Source of the DNA: UTCFX2 sp963726375 | Lineage (GTDB): Bacteria > Chloroflexota > Anaerolineae > Anaerolineales > UBA4823 | Direction: 5' to 3' | Assembly (NCBI GenBank): GCA_963726375.1 | Contig: CAVSCE010000008.1 | Span: 248,001 to 312,000 of the forward strand | Length of the DNA: 64,000 nt | Shown: positions 39,343 to 48,501 of the stretch, piece by piece | How positions within the stretch are numbered: position 1 is the first letter of the stretch | Layout of the letters: each line of letters starts with the position of its first letter | Translations under genes and position numbers: made by a program | The notes under the pieces: generated by a model | What the model was told of the DNA's origin: nothing | What the model saw: the letters and a program-made list of their open reading frames with translations, nothing else | The model's database searches: none

Positions 39343-40428
39343 TTACAAATTGAACCGCACATGCATGATCTCGCCGTCCCGGACGAGATAGTCTTTTCCC
39401 TCCAGGCGCAGCCGTCCGTGAGAGCGTGCTTCGACCAGACCACCCAGGGAGATTAATGTATCATATTCCACAACCTCAGCTCGGATGAAACCTTTTTGCA
39501 GATCGGTGTGAATTGCTCCAGCCGCTTCCCAGGCGGTTGATCCCCTCCGCACGGTCCAGGCGCGGACTTCATCTTCGCCAACAGTAAAGAAAGACTGCTG
39601 GCCAAGTAAATCATAAGACTGCCTGATCACTTTTTCAAGTCCCAGTTCATCAATTCCATATTCAGCCATGAACAGTTCCGCTTCGTCCGGGGCGAGCTGT
39701 GCCAGATCCATCTCAAGCCTTCCCTGGAGAGGCAGGACAGCGCTTTTCTTGTGCGAATAATCTACCTGCGGCGGTGTTTGCCCATCGGCAAGGTTGAGAA
39801 GCACCAGCATCGGCTTCAGGGTGAGCAATCCGAAGCCGGAAAGAAGTTTTTCTTCCGCCGGCTCGATTTCGAGATCACGCAAGGGCGTCCCACCAGATAA
39901 TGTCCTATGGAAAATCTCGAAAAGACTGTTTTCCCGGTCGATCAGGGATTTTTCACGGCCTGCACCCTTCTTCTTTTCCTCAGCGAGCCGTTCCAGCTTG
40001 CGCTCAACTGCGATCAAGTCATTCAATGCCAGTTCTGCATCCATCCATTCCAGGTCGCGTCCCGGATTAACGCTGCCGGCTGGGTGAGGAACGCTGGGGT
40101 TTTCAAAACATCTCACCACCTGGACGAAACCATCCATCTGGCTGAGCTGGTTTAGCAGCTGTCCTGAAATGGCGCTCCGAGCTTCGTTGTTCGCAGCACT
40201 GCTCCCCTCTAAACCAGCGATGTCGGCATACGTGACTTTTGCATAGGTGGTTTTCAGAGGATTGAAGAGAGCCACTAATTTCTCAACTCTCCTGTCCGGG
40301 ACATCTACAACGCCTGTCCGCACTTCGATCCGTCCACCGCTCATCGTGATTGGCTGATCTCCGCGGGTCAGTGCATTGAAAAGGGTCGTCTTTCCGCTCT
40401 GGGGGAGTCCAATAATTCCTAATCGCAT
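39343..40428 (-). CDS. ychF: Ribosome-binding ATPase YchF/OLA1
   Basis: Obg-family P-loop protein that prefers ATP. P-loop GLPQSGKTTLFNAL near residue 7, DIAGLEGSS (G3) and VLLNLADG in the G4 position. C-terminal TGS domain around EVRAWTVRRGSTAWEAAGAIHTDLQKGFIRAEV. 361 aa. The start is placed at 40428 (MRLGIIGLP); an upstream in-frame extension to 40497 looks non-coding. A GGCTTCCC/GGGAAGCC hairpin (40472-40493) sits in the leader. Confidence 0.94.
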   Translation of the reverse strand: MRLGIIGLPQSGKTTLFNALTRGDQPITMSGGRIEVRTGVVDVPDRRVEKLVALFNPLKTTYAKVTYADIAGLEGSSAANNEARSAISGQLLNQLSQMDGFVQVVRCFENPSVPHPAGSVNPGRDLEWMDAELALNDLIAVERKLERLAEEKKKGAGREKSLIDRENSLFEIFHRTLSGGTPLRDLEIEPAEEKLLSGFGLLTLKPMLVLLNLADGQTPPQVDYSHKKSAVLPLQGRLEMDLAQLAPDEAELFMAEYGIDELGLEKVIRQSYDLLGQQSFFTVGEDEVRAWTVRRGSTAWEAAGAIHTDLQKGFIRAEVVEYDTLISLGGLVEARSHGRLRLEGKDYLVRDGEIMHVRFNL

Positions 40429-40609
40429 GATCGCTTCCTGATTACTCCTTCTACATTCGTACAAATCAAAGGGCTTCCCCTTGTCGGGAAGCCGCAAGGA
40501 AACAATTATACTCTACTATATCCAGGACTCTGCCTGCAGCCTTTCTTCTGTCTGTCTCCATGAACGACTTGACCTTCAACAGGGTTTTCGTTATACTAAG
40601 GTGCATTAA

Positions 40610-40691
40610 GCCGGAGTGGCGGAACTGGCAGACGCGCACAACTCAAAATCGTGTTCCCTCGGGAGTGTGGGTTCGATTCCCACCTTCGGCA
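40610..40691 (+). tRNA. tRNA-Leu (CAA)
   Basis: 82 bases, class II with a long variable arm (TCCC/GGGA stem). Acceptor stem GCCGGAG/CTTCGGC, loop CTCAAAA with anticodon CAA, T-arm GTGGGTTCGATTCCCAC. CCA is not encoded. The anticodon stem CACAA/TCGTG has one A-C mismatch. It lies between ychF (minus) and the hydrogenase operon (plus). Confidence 0.93.
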
Positions 40692-40826
40692 TAGTTATTC
40701 ATAGCTAAGATCATTGGTGCTGCGCACTCGAAGCGGCTTCCAGTGATCTTTTTTCGTCTCATGAGCTGTTTTGTTTGTTATCCCCTGTCCCTGCTGACGG
40801 GAAACAAGACGGATTGCGTCCTCTCA

Positions 40827-40871
40827 TTGTGACCTTTATCACGTGTGCAAAACAGATTCTTTTGATATAAT
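40827..40871 (+). promoter_or_regulatory. Hydrogenase operon promoter with CRP/FNR-type box
   Basis: TGTGACCTTTATCACG (40828-40843) is a TGTGA-N6-TCAC palindrome, the half-sites used by the CRP/FNR family. TATAAT lies at 40866-40871. The box centre is about 42 bases before the expected start of transcription, the classic position for direct activation. The -35 itself is poor, as expected for an activated promoter. Confidence 0.65.
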
Positions 40872-40912
40872 TTGTGGGAAATTTCACTATTGGCCCGATT
40901 AAGGAGTTAGCA

Positions 40913-41956
40913 GTGAGCCTCACAATCTTGAGGAAAAGAAACTTGAAAGCGTTTGTCGCCGCTCTCATCTCTCATTATCGAGTAGGCGGCCCAGTTGAGT
41001 TCAATGGTTCCTTTGCATTCAAAGACTTACAGGACCCAGATGAGCTTAGACTGGATTATCCAACGACCATCTTGCCGCCCAAGAAATATCTGCTGCCAGT
41101 TCGGGAAACCTTATTTCATTTCGATCAATCCCTGCCCGGCATGATTGAGGAAGCCGAGATGGACCCTCCGACCGTGCTGATTGGTGTCCACACCTGTGAT
41201 TTGCATGGGATCAGGCTTTTGGATCGCGTCTTCAACAGCGGGAATGTAGATCCAAACTATGTAAAACGCCGCCAGCAGACTTTTATTATCAGCATCGAAT
41301 GCCTTCATCCATGCGATGAACATTCCTTCTGCAAAAGCATGGACACGCTGACCGCCGATGAGGGATTTGATATCCACATGGTGGATCTGGGCGATGCTTA
41401 TGCGATGGACGCGGCCACGGAAGCAGGAGAAAATCTGCTGAAGTACACCGATTCCGAGCCTGCATCACCGGAGAATATCCAGCGCCTGAACACCGTTTTT
41501 AACGAAAAATGGGGACATTTTCCCTACAGGTTAGATTTTGATGTCAGTGAACTGTCTCCCTTGCTGAAGGTCAGTATGAAGAACCATCTATGGGAGGAAC
41601 TGGGAGAGCGCTGCCTGGCCTGTGCGGCTTGTACAAACGTATGTCCCACCTGCTTCTGCTTCAATGTAAGAGATGAAGTTGAGCTGAGTTTAACCAGCGG
41701 ACAGCGGGTGCGCAACTGGGACTCGTGCCAGCTGGACGATTTTGCCACCGTAGCTGGCGGTCACAACTTCCGTCAAAGCCGGGCGCTTCGCCAGCGCCAC
41801 CGCTTCATGCGCAAAGGCCGATATATACCTAGCTCCCATGACTTTCTGGGCTGCACGGGCTGCGGTCGCTGCGCTCGGGCATGCCTGGTGGATATCACCC
41901 CGGTCAAAGTTTTTAATGAGCTCTACCGCCGGAGAGAAGCCGGAGGTCAGTCATGA
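40913..41956 (+). CDS. hyhB: [NiFe] hydrogenase (group 3b-like) beta subunit, 4Fe-4S
   Basis: Electron-transfer subunit linking the hydrogenase core to the flavin subunit. Two [4Fe-4S] motifs lie in the C-terminal half: CLACAACTNVCPTC near residue 236 and CTGCGRCARACLVDI near 322. Middle part ILPPKKYLLPVRETLFHFDQ and LIGVHTCDLHGIRLLDR match HydB/sulfite-reductase A-type proteins. The start is GTG at 40913 with AAGGAG six bases upstream; an earlier in-frame GTG (40874) lacks a ribosome site. First gene of a tight operon. Confidence 0.92.
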   Translation: MSLTILRKRNLKAFVAALISHYRVGGPVEFNGSFAFKDLQDPDELRLDYPTTILPPKKYLLPVRETLFHFDQSLPGMIEEAEMDPPTVLIGVHTCDLHGIRLLDRVFNSGNVDPNYVKRRQQTFIISIECLHPCDEHSFCKSMDTLTADEGFDIHMVDLGDAYAMDAATEAGENLLKYTDSEPASPENIQRLNTVFNEKWGHFPYRLDFDVSELSPLLKVSMKNHLWEELGERCLACAACTNVCPTCFCFNVRDEVELSLTSGQRVRNWDSCQLDDFATVAGGHNFRQSRALRQRHRFMRKGRYIPSSHDFLGCTGCGRCARACLVDITPVKVFNELYRRREAGGQS

Positions 41957-42825
41957 TTGCCAACCCAAAAAACATCTCTTCACCTACGACCGATCCTACG
42001 GAAGAGAATCGGCTGTATTTACCCACCATGGCGCGCATCACCAGCACCTTTTCCATGACCAACCTTGAAAAATTGTTCAAGCTTGAGCTTCCGGAAAACT
42101 ATTCGTTGGGTCACCGACCGGGGCAGTTCGTGGAAGTCTCAATCCTGGGTGTGGGCGAAGCGCCTATAAGCATCAGCAGCTCCCCCAGCCGCAGTAATGG
42201 CAGCTTTGAGCTATGCGTCAGGCGCGTCGGTGATGTCACCAGCGCCATGCACAAGCTGGAATCTGGGGCGATGGTGGGCATTCGCGGTCCGTTTGGGCGC
42301 GGCTTCCCATATGAGAAATTTCGCGGCAAGGATGTTCTCTTTGCACCAGGCGGATTGGGATTAGCCCCCCTGCGCTCGCTGATCAATCAGGTCATCGACG
42401 AACGGTCTTCCTTCGGTCGAGTGATTATTCTTTACGGAGCACGAAATCCGTCTGAAATGCTGTTCAAGCAAGAGCTGGAAGAATGGGCAGGGCGCAGTGA
42501 TCTGGAACTTCACATTACTGTGGATCGAGGCGACGAAAACTGGGAGGGCAACGTTGGCGTGATCACAACCCTGTTCCGGAAGATCTCGATTAATTCTCGC
42601 AATACGGTGGCAATCACCTGCGGACCGCCGATAATGTACCGCTACGTGTTGATGGAATTGCTGGGCAAAGGCATCTCGAACGGGAATATTTTCCTTTCTT
42701 TGGAGCGTCATATGAAATGCGGTGTGGGCAAATGTGGGCACTGCCAGATTAATCATGTCTATGCCTGCCAGTCTGGTCCCGTGTTTCCTTACTCAGAGAT
42801 TATGGGTATGGAGGAAGCGCTATGA
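41953..42825 (+). CDS. hyhG: [NiFe] hydrogenase gamma subunit, FAD/NAD(P)-binding
   Basis: Diaphorase subunit passing electrons between Fe-S clusters and NAD(P)(H). 290 aa of the ferredoxin-reductase fold. RPGQFVEVSILGVGEAPISISSSP binds FAD, FAPGGLGLAPLRSLINQ and VIILYGARNPSEMLFKQEL bind the nucleotide. The C-terminus holds a [2Fe-2S]-type cysteine cluster MKCGVGKCGHCQINHVYAC. Overlaps both neighbours by four bases. Confidence 0.92.
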   Translation: MIANPKNISSPTTDPTEENRLYLPTMARITSTFSMTNLEKLFKLELPENYSLGHRPGQFVEVSILGVGEAPISISSSPSRSNGSFELCVRRVGDVTSAMHKLESGAMVGIRGPFGRGFPYEKFRGKDVLFAPGGLGLAPLRSLINQVIDERSSFGRVIILYGARNPSEMLFKQELEEWAGRSDLELHITVDRGDENWEGNVGVITTLFRKISINSRNTVAITCGPPIMYRYVLMELLGKGISNGNIFLSLERHMKCGVGKCGHCQINHVYACQSGPVFPYSEIMGMEEAL

Positions 42826-43589
42826 CAGCCAATGGAAGACCCAAGGTCGCGTTTTTCGACTTCACCTCCTGCGAAGGATGCCAGCTAACTGTTGTGGACT
42901 CGCTCCAAACCCACCCCGAACTGCTGCAAGTTGTTGAGATCGTCCAGTTTCGCGAAGCAATGAGCGAAAAAGGTGAAAACTACCAGATAGCCTTTATCGA
43001 AGGCTCATGCACCCGTCAGAGCGATGAGCCGCGCCTGCAAAAGATCCGCCAGCAAGCCGCCGTCGTGGTTGCTCTCGGCACCTGCGCACATTTAGGCGGT
43101 GTTAACGCTCTAAAAGCTCTGCACTCGCTCGAAGAAGTACGCCAGTATGTTTATGGCGACCAGGCCGACCAGTACGAAACCTATGATGCCCGCCCGATCG
43201 AGGCTGTCGTTCCGGTGGATTTTGCGATCCCGGGCTGCCCGATCGACCGCGACGAATTCCTTGCCTGCGTGAAGGCTCTCTTGCTGGGAAAGAAACCGCC
43301 AATCCCGGATTATCCGCTCTGCGTTGAATGCAAGCTCAAGGAGAACACCTGTCTTTATCACCAGGGCAAAACCTGCATGGGTCCCGTAACACGAGCCGGC
43401 TGCAAAGCCATCTGCCCAAGCTACGGCCAATCATGCGAAGCCTGTCGAGGCTACATCACGAATCCCAACGACAGCTCGATGCGGCATGTGATGGCCCAAT
43501 ACGGCATGACGCCTGAAGAAATCACTTCCATGTATACGATGTTTACCACTTACCAGGTTCGCCAAAAATTGATGCAGGGCAAACCCTGA
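42822..43589 (+). CDS. hyhS: [NiFe] hydrogenase small subunit
   Basis: 255 aa. Cysteine ligands of the Fe-S relay: DFTSCEGCQLTVVD near residue 15, EGSCTRQSDE, GTCAHLGGVN, IPGCPIDRDEF, and a cysteine-rich C-terminus (CVECKLKENTCLYHQGKTC, CKAICPSYGQSCEACRGY). It partners the large subunit 11 bases downstream. The short form without a Tat signal indicates a cytoplasmic enzyme. Confidence 0.94.
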   Translation: MTANGRPKVAFFDFTSCEGCQLTVVDSLQTHPELLQVVEIVQFREAMSEKGENYQIAFIEGSCTRQSDEPRLQKIRQQAAVVVALGTCAHLGGVNALKALHSLEEVRQYVYGDQADQYETYDARPIEAVVPVDFAIPGCPIDRDEFLACVKALLLGKKPPIPDYPLCVECKLKENTCLYHQGKTCMGPVTRAGCKAICPSYGQSCEACRGYITNPNDSSMRHVMAQYGMTPEEITSMYTMFTTYQVRQKLMQGKP

Positions 43590-43600
43590 AAGCAGGACCT

Positions 43601-44887
43601 ATGACCAAGCGAATTGATGTACATCACGTAACCCGCGTTGAAGGCCACGGAAACATTTTCGTCGAAGTTGCCGACGGTGTTATGAAAGAATGCCGTCTCG
43701 ACATCGTTGAAACACCACGGTTTTTCGAAGCGATGCTGCGCGGTCGACCTTATCTGGAAGCATCGCACATCACCAGCCGAATCTGCGGTATTTGCGCCAC
43801 TGGGCACGCGACTGCATCGCTGCGCGCCTCCGAAAAGGCTCTTGGCGTCGAGTTGAGCGAACAGACAGAACTTCTGCGCAAGTTGACCTTTCATGGAGAA
43901 ATCCTGGACAGTCACGTTTTACACGTCTATATGCTGGTCGCGCCAGATTTCCTTGGAGTTGGCAGCGTTATCCCCCTTGCGACAACAAATCCAGACGTGG
44001 TTCTGCGGGCTTTACGGATGAAGAAGCTTGCCGGCGATATTTGCGCAGTGGTAGCCGGGCGCCATACACATCCCATTGCCATGACGGTAGGCGGATTCAC
44101 TCATTTCCCCAGCGCCGGTGAACTGAAAGCGCTGCGCCAACGTCTGGTGGACAGTCGGGAAGATGTCGACGCTACAGTTGATCTGGCAGCTCAGCTTCCT
44201 TGGCCGCAGTTTGAGCGCGACACCGAATATATTTCGCTGCACAAGCCTGATGAATATGCCTTTATTGACGGCGAAATCCTTAGCAGCGATGGACCGCGGA
44301 TTCCTGCGGAGCGCTACACTGATGTGACCAATGAATACCTGGTGCCGCATTCGAGCGCAAAACACACTCGTTTCCAGCGTTCGTCGTACATGGTGGGAGC
44401 GCTTGCCCGTTTCAACAACAACTTCGACCAGCTCAACCCGCGAGCTAAAGATGCCGCAGCCAGACTGGGCTTAAAGCCAAAAGTTACCAACCCCTTCTTG
44501 AATACTGCTGCCCAGGTAGTCGAGATCGCCCACTGCGTAGAAGATGCGATCCAGGTAATTGATAAGCTGCTGGGATCGGAGATAAAACCAGAAAAGCCAG
44601 CACCGGTGCACCTGGAAGATTGTCAAGGTGTGGGCGTATGCGAAGTGCCGCGCGGCATGCTGATCCACCATTACTGGATCAATGAAAGCGGAAACATTAC
44701 CGGCGCCAACTGCATCATCCCCACCAACCAGAATCTTGCTAATCTGGAAGCCGACATGAAAAATCTGGTTCCGGCAATCCTCGATCAACCGGCAGAGGCG
44801 ATGCAACACCAGCTGGAAATGCTGGTGCGAGCCTACGATCCGTGTATCTCGTGCTCTGTGCACGTATTGAAGGTCGTACCTCGGTGA
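43601..44887 (+). CDS. hyhL: [NiFe] hydrogenase large subunit, catalytic
   Basis: 428 aa, carries the Ni-Fe active site. RVEGHGNIFVEV near the N-terminus, first cysteine pair ITSRICGICATGHATAS near residue 61 and second pair YDPCISCSVHVLKVVPR at the C-terminus. Maturation protease cleavage would follow the His, removing a short tail (VLKVVPR). Together with beta, gamma and small subunits this is the group 3b (NADP-linked, sulfhydrogenase-type) composition. Its stop overlaps the protease start. Confidence 0.95.
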   Translation: MTKRIDVHHVTRVEGHGNIFVEVADGVMKECRLDIVETPRFFEAMLRGRPYLEASHITSRICGICATGHATASLRASEKALGVELSEQTELLRKLTFHGEILDSHVLHVYMLVAPDFLGVGSVIPLATTNPDVVLRALRMKKLAGDICAVVAGRHTHPIAMTVGGFTHFPSAGELKALRQRLVDSREDVDATVDLAAQLPWPQFERDTEYISLHKPDEYAFIDGEILSSDGPRIPAERYTDVTNEYLVPHSSAKHTRFQRSSYMVGALARFNNNFDQLNPRAKDAAARLGLKPKVTNPFLNTAAQVVEIAHCVEDAIQVIDKLLGSEIKPEKPAPVHLEDCQGVGVCEVPRGMLIHHYWINESGNITGANCIIPTNQNLANLEADMKNLVPAILDQPAEAMQHQLEMLVRAYDPCISCSVHVLKVVPR

Positions 44888-45423
44888 CATCTTTGTTCGA
44901 GGAGGGTACCGAGGACTTCTCCAAAGACCTGCAGCAGGTTAATACGCTCGTCCTGGGAGTAGGCAACAGCCTCTGTGGGGACGACGGGGCAGGTCCGCGT
45001 ATCATTGAAATCTTGACTGAACGCGGCATGCCTCCAGGCGCCCAGGCACGTGATGCTGGCCTTCCTGGTTGGGGGCTGCCAACCTGGCTGGAAGGCTGGT
45101 CTTCAGTTTTACTTGTTGATGCCGTAGATATGAACCTGGAAGCAGGCTGCTGGCAGCGTTTTCAAACAGAAGAAGTAAAATTATGGTTGCAAGATGAAAC
45201 CCTTTCACTTCACCAGCCAGATCTGGCTTGCGGATTAGCCCTGGCCCGAGCTTTGGATATGATGCCAGAGCATCTGTATATTTATGGAGTCCAGCCTGCC
45301 CATACTACTCCAGGAGAGCCGCTCAGCCCGCAGGTAAACGCCTGCCTTCCTGGACTGGCTGATCAAATCATCCTTGATATAAGGAAAATAAAGCATGACA
45401 CAAAAGCAAATCCTCATAGTTGA
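44884..45423 (+). CDS. Hydrogenase maturation endopeptidase
   Basis: About 179 aa of the HyaD/HycI family, trims the large-subunit C-terminus after nickel insertion. VLGVGNSLCGDDGAGPRIIEIL is the hallmark opening, with the nickel-sensing acid residue in GDDG; LLVDAVDMN provides the second and HQPDLACGLALA the histidine. The start is taken as GTG at 44884, overlapping the large-subunit stop. Its C-terminus overlaps the next gene by 29 bases. Confidence 0.9.
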   Translation: MTSLFEEGTEDFSKDLQQVNTLVLGVGNSLCGDDGAGPRIIEILTERGMPPGAQARDAGLPGWGLPTWLEGWSSVLLVDAVDMNLEAGCWQRFQTEEVKLWLQDETLSLHQPDLACGLALARALDMMPEHLYIYGVQPAHTTPGEPLSPQVNACLPGLADQIILDIRKIKHDTKANPHS

Positions 45424-45793
45424 CGACGATCCGGACCAGCGCCTGACCGTTCGCCTGCCTTTAGAAGCCGCCGGTTACATAGTTCATGAGGCGATAAACT
45501 TTGACGAAGGCCTGGCTGCCGTCAGGCAGTTGAAGCCCGATCTGATTATCCTGGACGTGATGATGGATTCTGCTACCGCTGGATTTCAACTGGCGCTTTC
45601 GCTGCACAGTCCGGATCCCGATTCGGAATTCAAAGAGTTCCGCAGTACGCCAATCATCATGCTAACTGCCATCCACAGCACGACATCCCTGCGCTTTGGC
45701 CCGGATGAGTATTATCTTCCTGTGGAAGATTTTCTGGATAAGCCCGTCAATCCAGAGATTTTGCTGGCGACCGTCCACAAGCGCCTTGGGTAG
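45395..45793 (+). CDS. Single-domain response regulator
   Basis: 132 aa receiver domain. ILIVDDDPDQRLTVR has the acidic pocket, LIILDVMMD the phosphorylation site (about residue 52), IIMLTAI and FLDKPVNPEILL the switch threonine and lysine. A longer than usual loop (SPDPDSEFKEFRSTP) precedes beta-4. No output domain. Overlap with the protease gene puts it in the hydrogenase operon; the kinase 14 bases downstream is the likely partner. Confidence 0.9.
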   Translation: MTQKQILIVDDDPDQRLTVRLPLEAAGYIVHEAINFDEGLAAVRQLKPDLIILDVMMDSATAGFQLALSLHSPDPDSEFKEFRSTPIIMLTAIHSTTSLRFGPDEYYLPVEDFLDKPVNPEILLATVHKRLG

Positions 45794-45807
45794 TCCAGGG
45801 GACAATT

Positions 45808-47724
45808 ATGAAAGATCCGGTTCGTGCCAGGATAGAGCGAGACAGCCTGATCCACCTGGCCGACGCCAGCCTGACGTTGGCCGAGAGCGACCTGGCTTAT
45901 AGTAATGACTGGTTTATCCGTCTGCGCTGGATTGCTGGCGCGGGTGTTTTAACTGCCGCCTTGCTGGCAACTTTAATCCCAAGAATTGGTTATCCATCCC
46001 CCCCTTTGTGGCGGATCGGAGCCTGCATCCTGTTATACAATCTGGCTTTTTTGCTGATTGCACGATGGATCAAGACTTCAACCCAGCCATCAAGCGCCTA
46101 TCGCCGGCTGGCATATTCTCAGATGATCCTCGACTGGCTGGCAATCACTTTGCTGGTCCAACTGACCGGCGGGATCGTCAGCCCGCTGACTTACTTCTAT
46201 GTCTTCCATGTCGTGATCGCCTGCATGTTCTTTTCGCCAAGGATCAGCTTTGCCTTTACCTTCCTGGCGGTTGCGTTATTCACAACGGTGGTAATCCTCG
46301 AATACTTCTCCGTTTTACCGCATTATTCGATCATCGCATGGAGGAATTACCCGGTATACGTCCATCAGGATTTGATCTATATCACAACGGTCTGGTTCTC
46401 CTTCAGCTTCACCCTTGTGATCCTTACTTACCTGGCTTCAGGGAGATCCGAGCGCCTTCGCCAGCGGGAAACCGAAGTACTTGGATTGAGCAAGAGATTG
46501 AGGCTTAATTCCGAAAAACTCCAGGCGCTGAACGAAAGCGCACAGACGGTTAATTCCACGCTTGAGCTTGGAGAAGTGCTGGACCATCTGGTGACCAATA
46601 CCGCAAATGTTATGCATGTGCGCGCCTGCTCGATCCGGCTTCTGGATAAAAGCGCAAAACAGTTGGAACCAGCTGCAGCTTATGGTCTGAGCCAGGAATA
46701 TCTGGGTAAAGGTCCGATCCAGCTAGCTCACTCCCCACTCGATCGGGAAGTGCTTGAGGGCAAGGTAATCAATATCCCAGATGTGCGCGAGAGTTCGCTG
46801 CTTCAATACCCTGATTGGGCTGTGCAGGAAGGCTTTGTATCGATGGTCTCCGCTCCATTGATGGGCAAAAATGGGCCTTTAGGCATCCTGCGTGCCTATG
46901 ATAACCGTGAGGACCGCTTCACTTCCGATGACGAATCCTTTTTGTCTGCCATTGCAGCCCAGGGCAGCATCGCCATTGAAAACGCCATGGCTTATCAGAC
47001 GATTGAAACTCTGGACGCCACCAAGGCGGCCTTTATCAGGGTTTTCACGCATGAGCTGCGTTCGCCGGTCAGCGTCATCCGCAGCCTGTTGCAGACCATC
47101 CTTTCCGGCTATGCAGCCGAAATCAATCCACAGCAGCGTGATATCCTGGAGCGCGCAGTGAGGCGGGTCGATTTCTTACGCAAACTGATTGATGATCTGC
47201 TCGACCTTGCCAACGGCAGAGTTCCGCAGAAAATCAGCGATACGGAACTCCCGGTATCGCTGGAAGGTGTGGTGGAGAATGTGGTCAGGCGCTTCGAGCT
47301 GCCATCGCGCGAAAAAGGCCAATCGCTTGAATGGCTGTCCACACCACAGGACGGTGAAAGCATGGTGCAGGCTACAGTTGAAAGCCTTGACCGCATTTTT
47401 AACAACCTGGTATCGAACGCAGTGCGTTACACGCCGCAGGGGGGTAAGATATGCGTTTCGATCAGGCGAACAGCTAAAGAGGCAATGGTCGAGGTATCAG
47501 ACACAGGAATCGGCATTCCTGAGGACGCCATGTCGCACTTGTTCGAGGAGTTTTTCCGGGCACCCAATGCCCGCCTTGTAGAGCGTGAGGGCACAGGTTT
47601 GGGATTGTCTATTGTTCGCGAGACGGTAAACAACCTCGGTGGGCAGGTGGCAGTGCAGAGCGAGGTAGGCGTGGGTACATGTGTCACAGTGACGCTGCCT
47701 CTTGCCGAGCACTCGGGTAAATGA
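45808..47724 (+). CDS. Membrane sensor histidine kinase with GAF domain
   Basis: 638 aa. Six membrane helices (about residues 40-220) form an input of unknown ligand. Coiled coil, GAF domain (TLELGEVLDHLVTNTANVMHV, VSAPLMGKNGPLGILRAYD), HisKA with HELRSPVSVIRSLLQTILSG, HATPase with NLVSNAVRYTPQGG, DTGIGIP and GTGLGLSIVRETV. It directly follows a receiver gene in the hydrogenase operon. Redox or H2-related sensing is an inference from context only. Confidence 0.9.
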   Translation: MKDPVRARIERDSLIHLADASLTLAESDLAYSNDWFIRLRWIAGAGVLTAALLATLIPRIGYPSPPLWRIGACILLYNLAFLLIARWIKTSTQPSSAYRRLAYSQMILDWLAITLLVQLTGGIVSPLTYFYVFHVVIACMFFSPRISFAFTFLAVALFTTVVILEYFSVLPHYSIIAWRNYPVYVHQDLIYITTVWFSFSFTLVILTYLASGRSERLRQRETEVLGLSKRLRLNSEKLQALNESAQTVNSTLELGEVLDHLVTNTANVMHVRACSIRLLDKSAKQLEPAAAYGLSQEYLGKGPIQLAHSPLDREVLEGKVINIPDVRESSLLQYPDWAVQEGFVSMVSAPLMGKNGPLGILRAYDNREDRFTSDDESFLSAIAAQGSIAIENAMAYQTIETLDATKAAFIRVFTHELRSPVSVIRSLLQTILSGYAAEINPQQRDILERAVRRVDFLRKLIDDLLDLANGRVPQKISDTELPVSLEGVVENVVRRFELPSREKGQSLEWLSTPQDGESMVQATVESLDRIFNNLVSNAVRYTPQGGKICVSIRRTAKEAMVEVSDTGIGIPEDAMSHLFEEFFRAPNARLVEREGTGLGLSIVRETVNNLGGQVAVQSEVGVGTCVTVTLPLAEHSGK

Positions 47725-47802
47725 TCTTTTTTTAAGAAATACACGAACCATTCCAGACCGGATTCACATCCTTACACTCCTTTCGCTTTTCTTAATATCG
47801 CA

Positions 47803-47808
47803 TATAAT
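47803..47808 (+). promoter_or_regulatory. -10 element before a possibly leaderless response-regulator gene
   Basis: TATAAT ends nine bases before the ATG at 47818, so transcription would begin within about three bases of the start codon. No ribosome site is visible in AGAGTTAAT. Confidence 0.4.
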
Positions 47809-47817
47809 AGAGTTAAT

Positions 47818-48501
47818 ATGTCTGAGTTTCAGCCTCGGATTCGAGTTGTTTTAGCCGATGACCACGCCGTCGTGAGAGCCGGGACGCGCCAGTTCCTTGA
47901 ATCTGACGGTGATATCCTGGTGGTAGCCGAAGCGGGAGACGGAGAGCAGGCAAAAGCAATGATCAAAGCCTATCAACCGGACGTTGCAGTGCTCGATATC
48001 CACATGCCTGGAGCGTCCGGGATTGAAGTTACTCGCTGGATCCACATCCATCATCCAGAAACAGGCGTGTTGATCTTGACAGCTTACGACGACAGGCCTT
48101 ACGTTATGGCGGTGATCCAGGCAGGCGCTCACGGTTACTTATTAAAAACTGCCCCGCCCGAGGATGTTGCTGGTGCAGTTCGAGAGATATTTGATGGCAA
48201 GCTGGTAATGGATCTAAAAATCACCCGCAAGCTTAAAGAGCAGCAAATATCCATGGAGGAGTCGCTGATCGAGCAGCTTACCGAACGGGAAATGGAGGTA
48301 TTAACGCTTGCCGGGCGCGGTTATACCAACAAAGCCATCGCAGTTCAATTGAGCATATCTGATCGGACGGTGCAAGGGCATCTCGCACATATTTTTGCGA
48401 AGCTGCAAGCCACCAGCCGGACCGAGGCAGTGATGCGAGCTGTATCATTGGGTTTCTTACCAGCGGGTCTGGGGGAATTAAATCCCCTGGCTGATCCATG
48501 A
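47818..48501 (+). CDS. NarL/LuxR-family response regulator
   Basis: 227 aa. Receiver domain (VVLADDHAVVRAGTRQFLE, VAVLDIHMPGASGIEV with phosphorylated Asp near residue 60, ILTAYDD, GYLLKTAP). C-terminal LuxR-type helix-turn-helix (LTEREMEVLTLAGRGYTNKAIAVQLSISDRTVQGHL). The stop overlaps the start of the next kinase (ATGA), so they form a two-component pair. Confidence 0.93.
   Translation: MSEFQPRIRVVLADDHAVVRAGTRQFLESDGDILVVAEAGDGEQAKAMIKAYQPDVAVLDIHMPGASGIEVTRWIHIHHPETGVLILTAYDDRPYVMAVIQAGAHGYLLKTAPPEDVAGAVREIFDGKLVMDLKITRKLKEQQISMEESLIEQLTEREMEVLTLAGRGYTNKAIAVQLSISDRTVQGHLAHIFAKLQATSRTEAVMRAVSLGFLPAGLGELNPLADP

Noticed and set aside
40472..40493. GGCTTCCC/GGGAAGCC hairpin upstream of ychF as a terminator
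   Set aside because: No T run follows on either strand. It may be a leader hairpin but cannot be assigned a role.
40610..45423. Hydrogenase cluster as an island inserted at tRNA-Leu
   Set aside because: No integrase, no repeated tRNA 3' end on the far side, and no visible change in composition.
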